Shown piece by piece: positions 22,400 to 34,424 of a DNA stretch of 64,000 bases. Under the pieces are notes generated by a model. It was not told the origin of the DNA. It saw nothing but the letters and a program-made list of their open reading frames with translations, and searched no databases. Location of the stretch: contig CAUYUJ010008624.1 of assembly GCA_963575745.1 (NCBI GenBank), positions 53,501-117,500 on the forward strand, read 5' to 3'. How positions within the stretch are numbered: the stretch's first letter is position 1; each line of letters starts with the position of its first letter. A program made the translations under genes and the position numbers. The DNA is from Prorocentrum cordatum. Lineage: Eukaryota; Sar; Dinophyceae; Prorocentrales; Prorocentraceae.

Positions 22400-22665
22400 A
22401 GAGGAGGAGGAGGAGGAGGAGGAGGAGGAGGAGGAGGAGGAGGAGGAGGAGGAGGAGGAGGAGGAGGAGGAGGAGGAGGAGGAGGAGGAGGAGAGGAGGA
22501 GGAGGAGGAGGAGGAGGAGGAGGAGGAGGAGGAGGAGGAGGATGAGAGGGAGGAGGGGGAGCAGGAGGAGGACGAGGGGGAGGAGGAGGACGAGGAGGAG
22601 TTGGAAGGAGGAGGAGGATGAGGAGGAGGAGTAGGAGGAAGAGGAGCAGGAGGATGATGAGGAGT
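22400..22665. repeat. (GGA)n microsatellite
   Basis: Near-perfect GGA to about 22,540, then GGA with GAC and TTG interruptions. Confidence 0.95.
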
Positions 22666-22675
22666 ATATGTATGC

Positions 22676-22890
22676 ATGTGTATATATATATATATATATA
22701 TATATCAATGTATAGAAGCATCTAATTATATATATATATATATTAGAGTATACGTATCTAGCGATACACGTTTTTATATGTGTGTATATACGCAATTTAC
22801 ACAGTCGTTATTTTTATTTATAGATATACATATATGTGTATATATATATATGTTTACATATATATATATATACACATTGACATATTCAAA
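22676..22890. repeat. (TA)n and TATG-type AT repeat
   Basis: TATATA runs with TACG and TGTG interruptions leading into the dispersed repeat at 22,891. Confidence 0.85.
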
Positions 22891-23140
22891 TACACGTACA
22901 CATTCGTATTGCAAGTGGCGTTGAGTTTGATGCTACTGCATTTGTGTAGGTGCGCATGGCCGTACGTATCCGCGTACGCAAACCGTTCGCACATACATTC
23001 AAAACTTTGAAGCTCCATGGCCACCACGAGGGTATCAACGTTAACCCTGCTCTGCCCTGGGAGGCTTCAGGAAGCCACCACGCGAGGCCCCAGGACGTTC
23101 CAGGAAGCCACCCCGCGACTTCCCAGGATATGTGTATACA
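22891..23140. repeat. dispersed repeat R-22.9, copy 1
   Basis: Shares CACATTCGTATTGCAA, CTACTGCATT, GTAGGTGCGCATGGCCGTAC, ATCCGCGTACGCAAACCG and GATCAACGTTAACC-like words with copies at 23,450 and 25,985. Its 3' part is a CAGGAAGCCACC(A/C)CGCGA minisatellite with a period of about 33 bp. Confidence 0.75.
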
Positions 23141-23449
23141 CATATATATATATATATATATATATAGATGTGTGTCTATATGCATATATTCTTAGTAACA
23201 TATGCCTTATATATCAACCTATTTTATCTAATTATATGATTATTAGTATATAGTGACACATTCGTATTATTAGTCTTATATGTACATATATTCAACATGT
23301 ATGCATATATATACATATATTGCGGTACGCGTTTGTACATGTGTGTATATTCACAATGACACACCGCCATTTACATATGTATATATATATATGTATATGC
23401 ATATGCATATATATATATATACATATGGATATATATATATATATACATA

Positions 23450-23612
23450 TACACGTACACATTCGTATTGCAAACGGCGTCTTGTTTGATACTACTGCAT
23501 TCATGTAGGTGCGCATGGCCGTACATATCCGCGTACGCAAACCGTTCGCACATAATGTAAAACTTTGAAGACCCATGGCCACCAAGAGGGGATCAACGTT
23601 AACCGTTAACCC
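23450..23612. repeat. dispersed repeat R-22.9, copy 2 (truncated)
   Basis: Nearly identical to copy 3 up to GTTAACCGTTAACC, where it is cut by the left end of the composite element at 23,610. Preceded by TATATACA repeats. Confidence 0.75.
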
Positions 23613-23694
23613 CACATGATCATACATATTCTCCCCTCCCTCATCTGCTCCCCGCTCTCCGTCGCTCTTCCTCATCCTTTTTATCCTCCTTCAG

Positions 23695-23764
23695 CGGGGT
23701 GCTTTGGGACCTGTCCCGTCAGCTGCTCCTCGCCTTGGGCGGCAAGGACAAAACGACCGAGTGA
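23695..23764 (+). CDS. short terminal exon inside the composite
   Basis: A classic polypyrimidine stretch ends in CCTCCTTCAG at 23694. The exon reads GVLWDLSRQLLLALGGKDKT, TE and stops at TGA 23762-23764. Good codon pattern and normal composition. No upstream exon of the same gene is visible, so it may be a captured gene fragment. Confidence 0.45.
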
Positions 23765-23794
23765 TCGATGTAAGAGTTTCTCTGGCTTGCAAGC

Positions 23795-24510
<716 letters not shown>

Positions 24511-24587
24511 CATGTTCGTCTTATTCTTGATCGTCGTCGCTCCTCCTCCTCCTCCTCCTCCTCCTCCTCCTCCTCCTCCTCGCGGCG

Positions 24588-24852
24588 CTCTCGGTGCAAG
24601 GAAACGCTGTGTATTTTTGTTTTTTTTGGTTTTTTTTGGTCTGTGAAGCAACGAAACACTGTGTATTTTTGGTTTTTTTGTTTTTTTTGGTTTTGCAAGC
24701 CCCCATGCTCGCCGCGGTCGCCCTCCCAGCGCCCCTCTCTCTGCCTCTCAAAACCAAAAAAACCAAAAAAACCAAAAATACACAGTGTTTCGTTGCTTCA
24801 CAAACCAAAAAAACCAAACAAACCAAAAATACACAGCGTTTCCTTGCATCGG
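24588..24852. repeat. T-rich/A-rich mirror hairpin module 1
   Basis: The left half carries two blocks of (A/G)CTGTGTATTTTTGG(T)nGG. After a GC-rich middle (CCCCCATGCTCGCCGCGGTC) the right half is the reverse complement (CCAAAAATACACAG(T/C)). Ends are GCAAGGAAACG and CGTTTCCTTGC. Could form a long stem. Confidence 0.8.
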
Positions 24853-25024
24853 GGGCGCCAACCGCCGCTGCCCTCTCAGCCTCCGTCTTCGCCTCCGCCT
24901 CCACCTCCGCCTCCTCCTGCTCCTTGTACTGATCCTCATTTGATGGAGAAGGTTGCAAAAGAGAGCGCGCAGGATACAGGGGGGCAAGAAAGAGGCGGGA
25001 GAGGGGGAGGAGAGAAAAGAGGAG

Positions 25025-25206
25025 GATGTAGTACGACTACAGAAGTTCCCGGCCGCCCCACGGCCTGGATGAACTGCATGAGCTCGCCTCGGAGCTGCGC
25101 TGCCGATCCACAATAGCTAGTGCTCACTTTGTTGAGGCCGTAGCGCAGGGAGTGGAATCCGCCCTCTCGAGCCACCACAGAGACATTCCATTTGAAGTTG
25201 GTTCCT
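25025..25206 (-). CDS. minus-strand exon-like piece in the centre of the composite
   Basis: Read on the minus strand from about 25,206: TNFKWNVSVVAREGGFHSLR, YGLNKVSTSYCGSAAQLRG, ELMQFIQAVGRPGTSVVVL. Strongly protein-like with GC-ending codons, in contrast to its purine/pyrimidine-repeat surroundings. Upstream on the same strand the frame runs into Gly/Glu repeats encoded by GGA. Borders unknown. It may be an exon, or a gene fragment carried by the inverted-repeat element. Family not recognised. Confidence 0.5.
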
Positions 25207-25334
25207 CCTTTTCCTCGTCCTTCTCCTGCACTTCCGCCTCCTCCTCCTTCTCCTCCATTTCCTCCTCCTTTTCCCCCTCCTCCTCCTCCTCCTCCTCCTC
25301 CTCCTCCTCCTCCTCCTCCTCCTCGCGGCGCTCT

Positions 25335-25592
25335 CGGTGCAAGGAAACGCTGTGTATTTTTGGTTTTTTTGGTTTTTTTGGTCTGTGAAGCAACGAAACA
25401 CTGTGTATTTTTGGTTTTTTTGGTTTTTTTGGTTTTGCAAGCCCCCATGCTCGCCGCGGTCGCCCTCCCAGCGCCCCTCTCTCTGCCTCTCAAAACCAAA
25501 AAAACCAAAAAAAACAAAAATACACAGTGTTTCGTTGCTTCACAAACCAAAAAAACCAAACAAACCAAAAATACACAGCGTTTCCTTGCATC
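25335..25592. repeat. mirror hairpin module 2
   Basis: Almost identical copy of the module at 24,588-24,852, differing mainly in lengths of T and A runs. Confidence 0.8.
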
Positions 25593-25604
25593 GGGGGCGC
25601 CAAC

Positions 25605-25796
25605 CACTGTGTATTTTTGGTTTTTCTGGTCTGGGGAGGCGGAGAGAGGGGCGCTGGGAGGGCGGCCGCGGCGAGCATGGGGGCTTGCAAAACCAAAAAA
25701 ACCAAAAAAAACAAAAATACACAGTGTTTCGTTGCTTCACAGACCAAAAAAACCAAAAAAACCAAAAATACACAGCGTTTCCTTGCACCGAGAGCG
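25605..25796. repeat. mirror hairpin module 3 (partial, inverted)
   Basis: Starts CACTGTGTATTTTTGG, has the GC-rich middle in reverse orientation (GGGAGGGCGGCCGCGGCGAG) and ends with the A-rich arm and CGTTTCCTTGC. Confidence 0.75.
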
Positions 25797-25894
25797 CCGC
25801 GAGGAGGAGGAGGAGGAGGAGGAGGAGGAGGAGGAGGAGCGACGACGATCAAGAATAAGACGAACATGTATGATCATGTGGGGGGGGGCTACCA

Positions 25895-25917
25895 TATATA
25901 TATATATATATACATAT

Positions 25918-25966
<49 letters not shown>

Positions 25967-25978
25967 TATACTACTATT
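25895..25978. repeat. (TA)n microsatellite
   Basis: TATATA run leading into R-22.9 copy 3. Confidence 0.9.
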
Positions 25979-25984
25979 CACGCA

Positions 25985-26300
25985 CACATATCCGCGTACG
26001 CAAACAAACGGCGTCTTGTTTGATACTACTGCATTCATGTAGGTGCGCATGGCCGTACATATCCGCGTACGCAAACCGTTCGCACATAATGTAAAACTTT
26101 GAAGACCCATGGCCACCAAGAGGGGATCAACGTTAACCGTTAACCCTGCTCGGCCCTGGCAGGCTTCAGGAAACCACCACGCGAGGCCCCAGGAAACTCC
26201 ATGAAGCAACCCCGCGACTTCCCAGGAAGGTCCAGGAGGCCACCCCGCAAGGGTACAAACAACTCCAGGAGCCCTCCACCCCGCGAGGCCCCTTGAGGCC
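25985..26300. repeat. dispersed repeat R-22.9, copy 3
   Basis: Full-length copy: TCCGCGTACGCAAAC, GGCGTCTTGTTTGATACTAC, the GGTGCGCATGGCCGTAC block, AAACTTTGAAGACCCATGGC, then the CAGGAAACCACCACGCGAGG minisatellite. Confidence 0.75.
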
Positions 26301-26429
26301 GCGACATGGAGATCGCCTGCCGCGATATCGTTTTTCTGCTTCGGCGCAACGAAACACTTTCACAACAAGTGTTCGGTTTCGCGTTTTTGCCGCGTTCCTC
26401 TTCGATGGGGGTGAATGGGGGGGGGGCGC

Positions 26430-26735
26430 TTGAGGAGGAGGAGGGGGGGGAGGAGGAGGGGGAGGAGGAGGAGGAGGAGGAGGAGGAGGAGGAGGAGGAG
26501 GGAGGAGGAGGAGGAGAAAGAGGAGGAGGAAGAGGAGGAGGAGGAGGAGACGAGGAGGAGGAGGAGGAGGAGGAGGAGGAAGGAAGAGGACGACGAGGAC
26601 GAGGACGAGGACGAGGAGGAGGACGAGGAGGAGGAAGAGGGTATGGTGGGGGGTGGGGGGGGGGAGGAGGAGAAGGAGGAGGAGGAGGAGGAGGAGGAGG
26701 AGGAGGAGGAAAGAGGAGGAGGAGGAGGTGGAGGC
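26430..26735. repeat. (GAG)n/(GAC)n tract
   Basis: GGA/GAG repeats with a GACGAG section near 26,590-26,635. Confidence 0.9.
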
Positions 26736-26859
26736 CCCCATGAGGTCTCAGGAGGCTGTGTCCGGTATGTGGTTCTGGTCGCTGGCACGGTATTCTGCTC
26801 CGGGACCCCCCGTGACCCCACTGGGGACCCCCTCGTGGGATCCCCCCCAGGGACCGCCA

Positions 26860-27105
26860 CCGGGGATCCCCCCCTCTGGTGGGGAAGGGATCAAAGGGAT
26901 AAGGGGCTTCCCTTCGACTCAACTGCGACGTTGCTCAATTTCGTTTTGGTTGGCGCGCTTGAGGAGGAGGGCCCAGGAAAAAGGGAAAGCGGCGACGGGC
27001 CCAGAAAAACAGGGAGTTGCGGAAACGACGACGTCGTCGACAACGAGTCAAACGGAACAGCCTCTTCCACACGCCGACAGGGTCGGCGGATTGTTGTAAG
27101 ATCTT
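26860..27105. repeat. dispersed repeat R-26.9, copy 1
   Basis: Shares GGGGAAGGGATCAAAGGGA, GGGGCTTCCCTTCGA, GCTTGAGGAGG and CACACGCCGACAGGGTCGGC with 38,435-38,630 in the same order and orientation. Encodes a weak TRRQGRRI-ending frame in both copies. Confidence 0.7.
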
Positions 27106-27714
27106 GTTTTGTAGGCAGTGTTGAGAGAGAAGGCGGCAAAAAGCCGTCCGCCCGCCTCCTGAGTACAGCGCGTCGTGGTCTAGCATGCTCCCACTGCGCT
27201 GGCTCCGCGAAAGCGGCCAGGAGTGGGCACGGCCTGCTCGTTTCCACTCCGGCCTGGGGCAGGGTCCTTGGCTCGCAGGCCTGGAAATGCACAGTTTGAC
27301 AAAACTTGCAAAGGAAATCTTGTCATCTTGCCCGGCCGATCACCGCTCGAGTTGGAGAGGGGTCGCTTACTTTTAAAGGGCACTGGTACATCCTTGCGCG
27401 AAGCTCGAACAAATGTGTTGGAAGAGCAACCGCTCTAATCCATCTGCGCCCAGAGGGTTGATGGGCTTTGTTGAGTTTTCGATCTTTCTGCACACTTTAG
27501 TTCTGAGGTAAGCATGGAAAGAGGTCCCACCACGCCCCACGAGTTGTCAAAAAGGTCCCAAATGCTCGCGACATGGCTTGGTATGGCCTCCAGCACGGGT
27601 CCCACGGCAATCATGACCGCCTCAGGACGGTTTCCGAACGCTCCCATGCGGCTCCCAGTCTTTCCAAATCTCGGAGGCGAACCCAGGGGGCAATTGAGGA
27701 GGCGGGTCTTTTTA

Positions 27715-27860
27715 GAAGGCCTGGAAGTCCTCAGGCCTTTCCAGAAATTTTCCAAGCTTTCCCCGAAGACAGAAATCTGTCAGAAGGCAAAAAGGCAGGA
27801 TGCTTTCTCAGAATCCCCGCCGCTTTGTGAGGAGGCCTCCTCCCTCTCACTTTCCCGCAT
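27715..27860. repeat. dispersed repeat R-27.7, copy 1
   Basis: Shares AGAAGGC, CAGGCCTTT, GGAAGGC/GCAGGATGCTTTC, AGCCCCGC-like and GAGGCCTCCTCCCTCTCAC with 40,025-40,185, same orientation. Contains a local palindrome AGGCCTGGAAGTCCTCAGGC. Confidence 0.65.
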
Positions 27861-28885
27861 TCGCTCGCCGCCGACAAGCGGCTCCGAGAGGCCAGAAGGG
27901 GTCCAGAGATGTCTTCGAGACTGGACTCTGGCCTCGAGAACGAGCCCACGGTAGCCAAACATTTGCTCCTCTCCTGTGCTTAGCCGCTCCCTCGTGCACG
28001 GGCCAGGGAAGGCGTTCCAATGTCTCAAGTTGTAGCGGTCGTGTGGTGAGTAATGTCCGTGATTCTGACGAGAAAGTCGTACCGATACCGCTGCCCTTCG
28101 CCTTGTTTTCGCGTGCTTAGGGCTCCTGGAAGGCCTTAGTCGCTAATGCTGGACTCGCCTTAAAATTCTGGTCAGAACGCACGTTGGGAGAGGTCTGGGG
28201 AGCAGCGGTACTGGTACCTTTTAGTTGCCCCAGAGTTGTGACCCGGTGAAAAGTTCCCAGTGCTTTCGGTTTGGTCGCGTGGTCTGCAGTGATACCGTTT
28301 GCAATGGCCAAGTACTCGGGCTTGTAGGGAGGTGTCAGACACTTTTCGTGATCGTCGCCTGTGGGCATGATGCGTGTTGTCTTGCAGTATGCGAGTTGAT
28401 TCGCAGCGGCGATTGTTTTTTCATGATGCATGGGAGGTCGCGGCTTTCGGGGAGACGTGGGAACCCAATGCAACATATTAATTTTCCGCCGAGGCGTCTA
28501 GGATCAGGCTGGCTCATGCTGTGTTCGCCGCGTTGCACGGGACAAGTGATCTCGCTCTGCTCGGAATCCCCGAATTTCAGACGTAATGTGTGCTACAGTC
28601 ATCTGCGTCGGCTGCATTGAGTGAGGTTCCATCTGCAGGGACTGAGGAGATGCGAGGAGGCGGACTTTGCGGTCAAACTGGGTCCAAACCAAATACAGCA
28701 TTGTACGTTGGCGGCGCATAACGAATTAGGGTTTGGCAGCAATGTGGTGCTCAGTTGAGTGTTTCTGCAGTCATGTTTTGTTTTCAGTATCGTCGTTCTT
28801 GTTTCTTTCGGTGGTTTCAATGTGTCCAACTGTTCTCTCGACGCGCGTGGGTCTCGGCTCAAATCAGTTGTGATTTACCTTGTAG
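27861..28885. other. no firm gene
   Basis: Mixed-composition DNA without tandem repeats. Overlapping open frames on both strands (for example minus 28,117-28,476 and plus 28,225-28,620) are of similar quality, so neither is called. Confidence 0.3.
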
Positions 28886-28973
28886 GAAGGCGTCGGATGG
28901 ACCATCCAGCCATGCAAGCCGAGGTGACACTAGGGACTACTGGCAGCACGCCTTCTCCAAAGGCTTCCGCTGA
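28886..28973 (+). CDS. possible terminal exon
   Basis: The acceptor TTTACCTTGTAG ends at 28885. The frame reads KASDGPSSHASRGDTRDYWQ, HAFSKGFR and stops at 28971-28973. Short, but with good composition and an acceptor of the expected type. Confidence 0.35.
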
Positions 28974-29279
28974 GTAGAACTGTATGCGGCGAGATGTAGG
29001 ATGTACGTCAGTGTTTATTGGAGAACAAAGACCAATCAGGCCAATGTTGTGAAATTCGAGAAATCAAGGGTGACAGTTCCCACGGCAGGAGTGGTGTCAT
29101 GTCTCGACGCGTGATTATTGTCGTGCATGAGTTGAAGCTGTGCGATGGTGAGACGAGACTGTTTCAGATGACACAACATCGTGGTCGTCATCGCTATCGT
29201 CGTCGTCGCTGTCGTCCTGCGCATCTGGTTGTTTGTTTATGCACATCTACAAGTCCGTATATGTAATTGTGTTGTGCAT

Positions 29280-29830
29280 GTAGGTATGTATGCATGTATG
29301 CATGAATGCATGCATGCATGCATGCATGCATATATATATATATATATATATAGGCATGTATGCATGTATGCATGTATGTATATATGTATGTATGTATGTA
29401 TGTATGCATATATGTATGTATGTCTGTCTGTCTGTCTGTATGTATGTATGTATGCATGTATGTATGTATGTATGTATGTATGTATGTGTGTATGTGTGTA
29501 TGTGTGTATGTGTGTATATGTGTATGTGTGTATGTGTGTATGTGTGTATGTGTGCATGTGTGTATGTGTGTATGTATGTATGTATGTATGTATGTATGTA
29601 TGTATGCATGCATGCATGCATGCATGCATGCATGTATGTATGTATGTATGTATGTATGTATGTATGTATGTATCTATGTATGTGTATGTATGTATGCATG
29701 TATGAATGCATGCATGCATGCATGTATGCATGCATGCATGGATGTATGCATGTATGTATGTATGTATGCATGTATGTCTAGGTGTATGTGTATGTACCTG
29801 CATATGTGTTTGCATCTGTATAGGCAGATA
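29280..29830. repeat. (ATGT)n tetranucleotide tract
   Basis: ATGT with ATGC, CTGT and GTGT blocks over about 550 bp. Apparent ORFs are poly Cys-Met-Tyr-Val or His-Thr-Tyr-Ile. Confidence 0.95.
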
Positions 29831-30119
29831 TTTGTATGTATATGAGTAGGCATGTGTCTGTATATGTATGTAGGTATCAGTTTATGTCTATGCGTTTGTG
29901 TACGGACACGTACACGTATGATTCTATGTAATGTACATGGAAAGTGTGCGTTCATGGATGTGTTTGTACATGTGTATATATATATATATGTGTATATATC
30001 CGTACAGGTATGTGTATATGTTTATGTGGACGCACAGTCATGTGTGTATGTGTATGCGTGCATGCATATCTGTATATCTAGCGCGTTCTATGGTCGCTGG
30101 GAGGGGGTGTGTGGAACCG

Positions 30120-30330
30120 GACCCCCCCGCCTGAATGGAGGGGGGTGGGGGTTCGACCCTCCCCCCTCCCGTGACAGAGGGGGGGGGGGTTCGAACCCCC
30201 CCCCTTCCCCCCGACTTCTCCTCTCTCCCTGTCCTCGGCTGGTGGCGGCGGCGGGGACGACGATTTCCTTTTCTGGGCCGGCGCCTGCGCCTGCGGCGGC
30301 GGGCGGCGGCGGCGAGGAGCGTCGACAAGG
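30120..30330. other. C/G-run and GGC-rich segment
   Basis: Alternating G and C homopolymers flank GTTCGAACCCCCC words, then a GCGGCGGGC stretch leads into the GGT tract. No gene called. Confidence 0.5.
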
Positions 30331-30945
30331 ACGGTGGTGGTGGTGGTGGTGGTGGTGGCGGTGGTTGTGGTGGTGGTGTTGTGGTGGTGGGTGGTGGTGG
30401 TGGTGGTGGTGGTGTGGTGCTTTGTTGTGGTGGTGGTTTGTGGTGCTGGTGGTGGTGGTGGTGGTAGTGGTGGGTTGTGGTGGTGGCGGTGGTTGGTGTG
30501 TTGTGGTGGTGGTGGTGGGTTGTGGTGGTGGTGGTGGTTTGGTGGTGGTGCGGTGGTGGTTTGTGGTGGTGGTGGTGGTGGGTTGTGCTGGTGGCGGTGG
30601 TTTGTGGAGGTGGTGCTGGTGGTGGTGGTGGTGGTGGCGGTGGTGGTGGTGGTGGTGTGGTGGTTTGTGGTGGTGTTGGTGGGTTGTGCTGCTGGTAGTG
30701 GTGGTGGTTGTGGCGGTGGTGGTGTGGTCGAATGTGGTGGTGGTGGTGGTAGTGGTGGTTGGTTTCTGAAGTGGTGGTGGTGATGGTGAGTTGTGGTGGT
30801 GGTGGTTGTGGTGGTGGTGGTGGCTGTGGTGGTGGTGTTGGTGATGGTGGTGGGTTGGTGGTGGTGGTGGTGGTGGTGGGTTGAGGCGGTGGTGGTGGTG
30901 GTGGTAGTGATGGCGGTGGTGGTAGTGGTGGTTATCGTCGCTGCG
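30331..30945. repeat. (GGT)n tract
   Basis: About 615 bp of GGT with TGT, GCT and GTA variants. Confidence 0.95.
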
Positions 30946-31300
30946 TCCCCGCCGTCGCTGGCGCCAGCGCCCGCGCTGCTGGCCGCCGCCATCGCCAGCG
31001 CCGGCGCCAAGGGGGGGGGCGTTTGAACCCCCCCCCCGTCGGGGATTTGAATTCTGCCTCTGGTCATCGTCGCTGCGTCCCCGTCGTCGGCGCTGCTGGC
31101 GGCCGCCGGCGCCGGCGCCGGGGGGGAGGGTCGGGGGGTTTCAATTCCTTTCCTCCCCCTGGGAGGGGGGAGGTTTGGGGGGGGGGTTTGGAATTAAAGG
31201 GAGTCCCCCTGGTTTTGATCGACGGCGCCGAGTGTTGGGGGGGGCCCACCCTCTGGTTCGAAACGCGCCGCTGAATGTTCCCAAGGCAAGCGCCCGTGAA
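30946..31300. other. GC-rich segment with duplicated block
   Basis: GTCGCTGCGTCCCCG occurs at 30,948 and 31,068, each followed by GCTGGC/GGCGCCGGCGCC and a G run. Ala-rich frames result. Not called. Confidence 0.45.
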
Positions 31301-31309
31301 ACGCGTTGT

Positions 31310-32491
31310 TTCATCTGTGTGCATGTATGCATCCATACATGCATGTACGTATGTTTGCATGCATGCATGTATACATGCATGCATGTATGTATGTATGTGT
31401 GAATGTACGTATGTATGTGCATGCGTGTATGTATTCATGTATGTATGTATTTACGCTTGTCTATATATGGATGCGTGTATGTATGCGTGCCAACTTTAAT
31501 ATATGAATGCATGTTTGTACGTCTGTGTGTATGTACGTATGTATGTACGCGTGCATGCATGCACGTGTTTGTGTATCCGGGCATGCATGTATGTATGTAC
31601 GTATGTGTGTATGCATGCCACTGTCGATGTAATGTATGTATGTGTGAGTGTTTGTGTGTATGTATGTTCGGATGCAAATGTTTAATTACGTGTATATGTA
31701 TAAGTGCGTTTACATGTAAACCAGTAGTTGTATGGTGATATGTATATGTATATGCGCTTGCAACAAGGTGCTGGTGTATGCGGTTGTATGTTATATATAT
31801 CTGTTTGCTTTGCATATGTATGTGTATATGTGCGTGTATACGTATATGTATATTGGTATTTACACTCATAGTTATATGTATTTGTACACATATAGGCATA
31901 TGTATTTTTACAAGTTTATGTGTATGCATATGCATGTGCATATGTACTAGTGTATCTGTACATGTGTTTGTTTCATTATATGTGTATGTATATGCATTTG
32001 TATATGCATGTGTACATTCATATGTACTCTTCTACATATATGTGATTGTATGTGTATAGGTATTGCGTACGTATATGTATATGTATATGCATATGTATAT
32101 GTTTAGGTGTCTGTATATGTATACGTACATGGATCTATATATATATATATATGTGTATATGTAGGTTCATATGTTTGCGTAGGTGTACGTGTATTCGTAC
32201 GTGTATGTGTATGTGTATGTAATGGTGTATGTGTATTTGTACGTGTATGTGTACGCGTAGTTGTATGTGTTTGTGTGTGTATTTGTAGGTGTGTGAATGT
32301 ATATAGGTCTGGGTGCATGCATGCATGTATGTATGTATGTATGTGCATGTATGCATATATATATTTATATATATATATATATGTATGCATTCATATATAT
32401 ATACATATATATATATGTATGTATATATGTTTATACAAACATATACATATACACACATACATACATGCATACACACACATATATATAACAA

Positions 32492-32549
<58 letters not shown>

Positions 32550-32578
32550 ACATGTATATGTATATGTATATGTATAGG

Positions 32579-32634
<56 letters not shown>

Positions 32635-32640
32635 CGCCCC
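31310..32640. repeat. degenerate ATGT/TATG and (TA)n repeats
   Basis: Decayed ATGTATGC at 31,310-31,680, TATATG/TGTATA mixture to 32,300, TGTATA perfect hexamers near 32,490-32,580 and (TA)n to 32,634. Confidence 0.9.
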
Positions 32641-32689
32641 CCCTGGCCTGGGCCGTCCCAGCCCGCAACAATTCTTATACGCTCGCTGA

Positions 32690-33840
32690 TGCCCCCCCCG
32701 TTTCGTCTCCAGAGGCGGCCCAGCGAGGCCAAGAGGGTGCCAAAATGAGCCAAGAGGGTTCCAATAGGCACCCAAGACGGCGCAAAAAGGCTCCAAGACG
32801 CTCCAAGAAGGCTCCCAGAGCATTCCCAAGAGGGCCTGAAGAGGCCAAAATCAGTAAATTTCGATGGGAAAACTTACATTTTTAGCATCTGCGCCTTTGC
32901 AGCTTTCACGGCTGTGAAGACGGTCCAAGAGGCTCCCAATACTCTCCCAAGACGGCCCCGGAGGATCCCATGAGGCCCCCAAGGCGGACCAAGCGGGCGC
33001 CTAGGCGGTCCAAGAGGCGCCCAAAACGGCCAAAAGTTGGCCCCAAGATGGCGTCCAAGACGGCCCAAGAAGGCCCAGAGTCGCCCGAGACGGTTCAAGA
33101 TGGCCCCGAGATGGTCCTAGAAGGCTCCGAGACGTCCCAAGAGGCCTGCCAAAGCACTCCCAAGAGGGCTCCAAGAGGCCACAATCGTTAAATTCCTATT
33201 GGGAAGCGTATATGTTTAGCATGTGCGACGCTTGGGCCTTCACGGGCTTGAAGACGGCCCAAAAAACTCCGAAGACTTGCCCAAGAGTGCCTAAAACAGT
33301 CCCAAGAGGCCCTCAAGACAGACCAAACGGGGGCCAAGACGGCCCAAGGGCTGCACAAGACGGCCCAATTTCGCCCCCTAACGGGCCCCAAGAAGGCCGA
33401 AGAAGGCCCCGAGTCGCCCAAGACGGCCCAAGATGGCCCCGAGACAGTCGAAGAAGGCTCCGAGACGTCCCAAGAGGCCTGCCAGAGCACTCCCAAGAGT
33501 GCACCAAGAGGCCAAATTTATTAAATTTCTTTCGGAAAACTTGCATTTTTAGCATGTGCGCCTTCGCAGCTTTCACGGCTGTAAAGACGGGCCAAGAGGC
33601 TCCCAAGACTCCGCCAAGACGGCCCCGGAGGATCCCATGAGGCCCCCAAGGCGGCTCAAGGGGGCGCCTAGACGACCCAAGGCCCGACTAAGACGGCTGC
33701 AGGAGGGGTCCAAGAGGGGAACTCCGACTCGAGGATTGCAGTCTTCCGCCCAAAGCACCTCCCAGGAGGCCCCAAGAGGCCCCAAGAGGCCCCAAGAGGC
33801 CCCAAGAGGCCCCAAGAGGTGCCCAAGAGACCCCTGGGGG
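32690..33840 (-). repeat. 11-bp family as a 332-bp higher-order tandem array
   Basis: Blocks of CCAAGACGGCC-like 11-mers alternate with an AT-richer core. The cores near 32,851, 33,183 and 33,515 each read TTTTTAGCAT(C/G)TGCG or TGTTTAGCATGTGCG and are exactly 332 bp apart. Ends with five perfect 11-mers CAAGAGGCCCC at 33,768-33,823. The G-rich strand is minus. Confidence 0.85.
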
Positions 33841-34094
33841 TCGAGGTCCGAGCGAGACCGAGGGGTTTCCTGCCGGCGGGGCGGGCGAGAGACAGAGAGA
33901 AACAGAGACACCCCCACCCCGACGGCCTCCAAGAGATTTCCCAAAGGGGTCCAGAAAATGTCTTCCTGCGGGTCGAGGTCCGAGCGAGACCGGGACTGCT
34001 CCGGGACTTATCCTCTCACATTGCCACGCCGACAGCAAAAAGCCGAGCCTCACAGACCCATCCTTCCCGGCTCCATTCCCCCCTCTTTTCCCTC

Positions 34095-34250
34095 CTTTTC
34101 CTCCTCCCTCCTCCTCCTCCTCCTCCTCCTCCTCCTCCTCTTCCTCTTCGCCCCCCCCTCTCCCTCCTCCTCCAACTCCTCCTCCCCCTCCTCCTCCTCT
34201 TCCTCCTCCCCCTCCTCCTCCCTCCTCCCTGCTCCTCCTCCTTCCTCATC
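34095..34250. repeat. (CTC)n tract
   Basis: CTCCTC with TTC and CCC variants. Confidence 0.9.
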
Positions 34251-34424
34251 CTCTCTTTGGTGCCCCAGAAAGATTGGTCACAAAATAGAGGTCTTCAATG
34301 TTTCACCATGACGCGTAGCTAGAACCTAAGCGCTCGTGGTTCTAATATATATATATATATATATATATACATGCCTACCCCGCCACCTCGCTCATATTAG
34401 AAGTCAGCGGCGTCAAGGATGCCT

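Noticed and set aside
28117-28476. 119-codon minus-strand ORF
   Set aside because: Reads moderately well but an overlapping plus-strand ORF is equally good and no motif decides between them.
32760-32790. Resemblance of AAAATGAGCCAAGAG to the dinoflagellate spliced leader
   Set aside because: Only a short partial match, inside the 11-bp repeat; no donor or Sm-like context. No spliced-leader gene was found on either strand.
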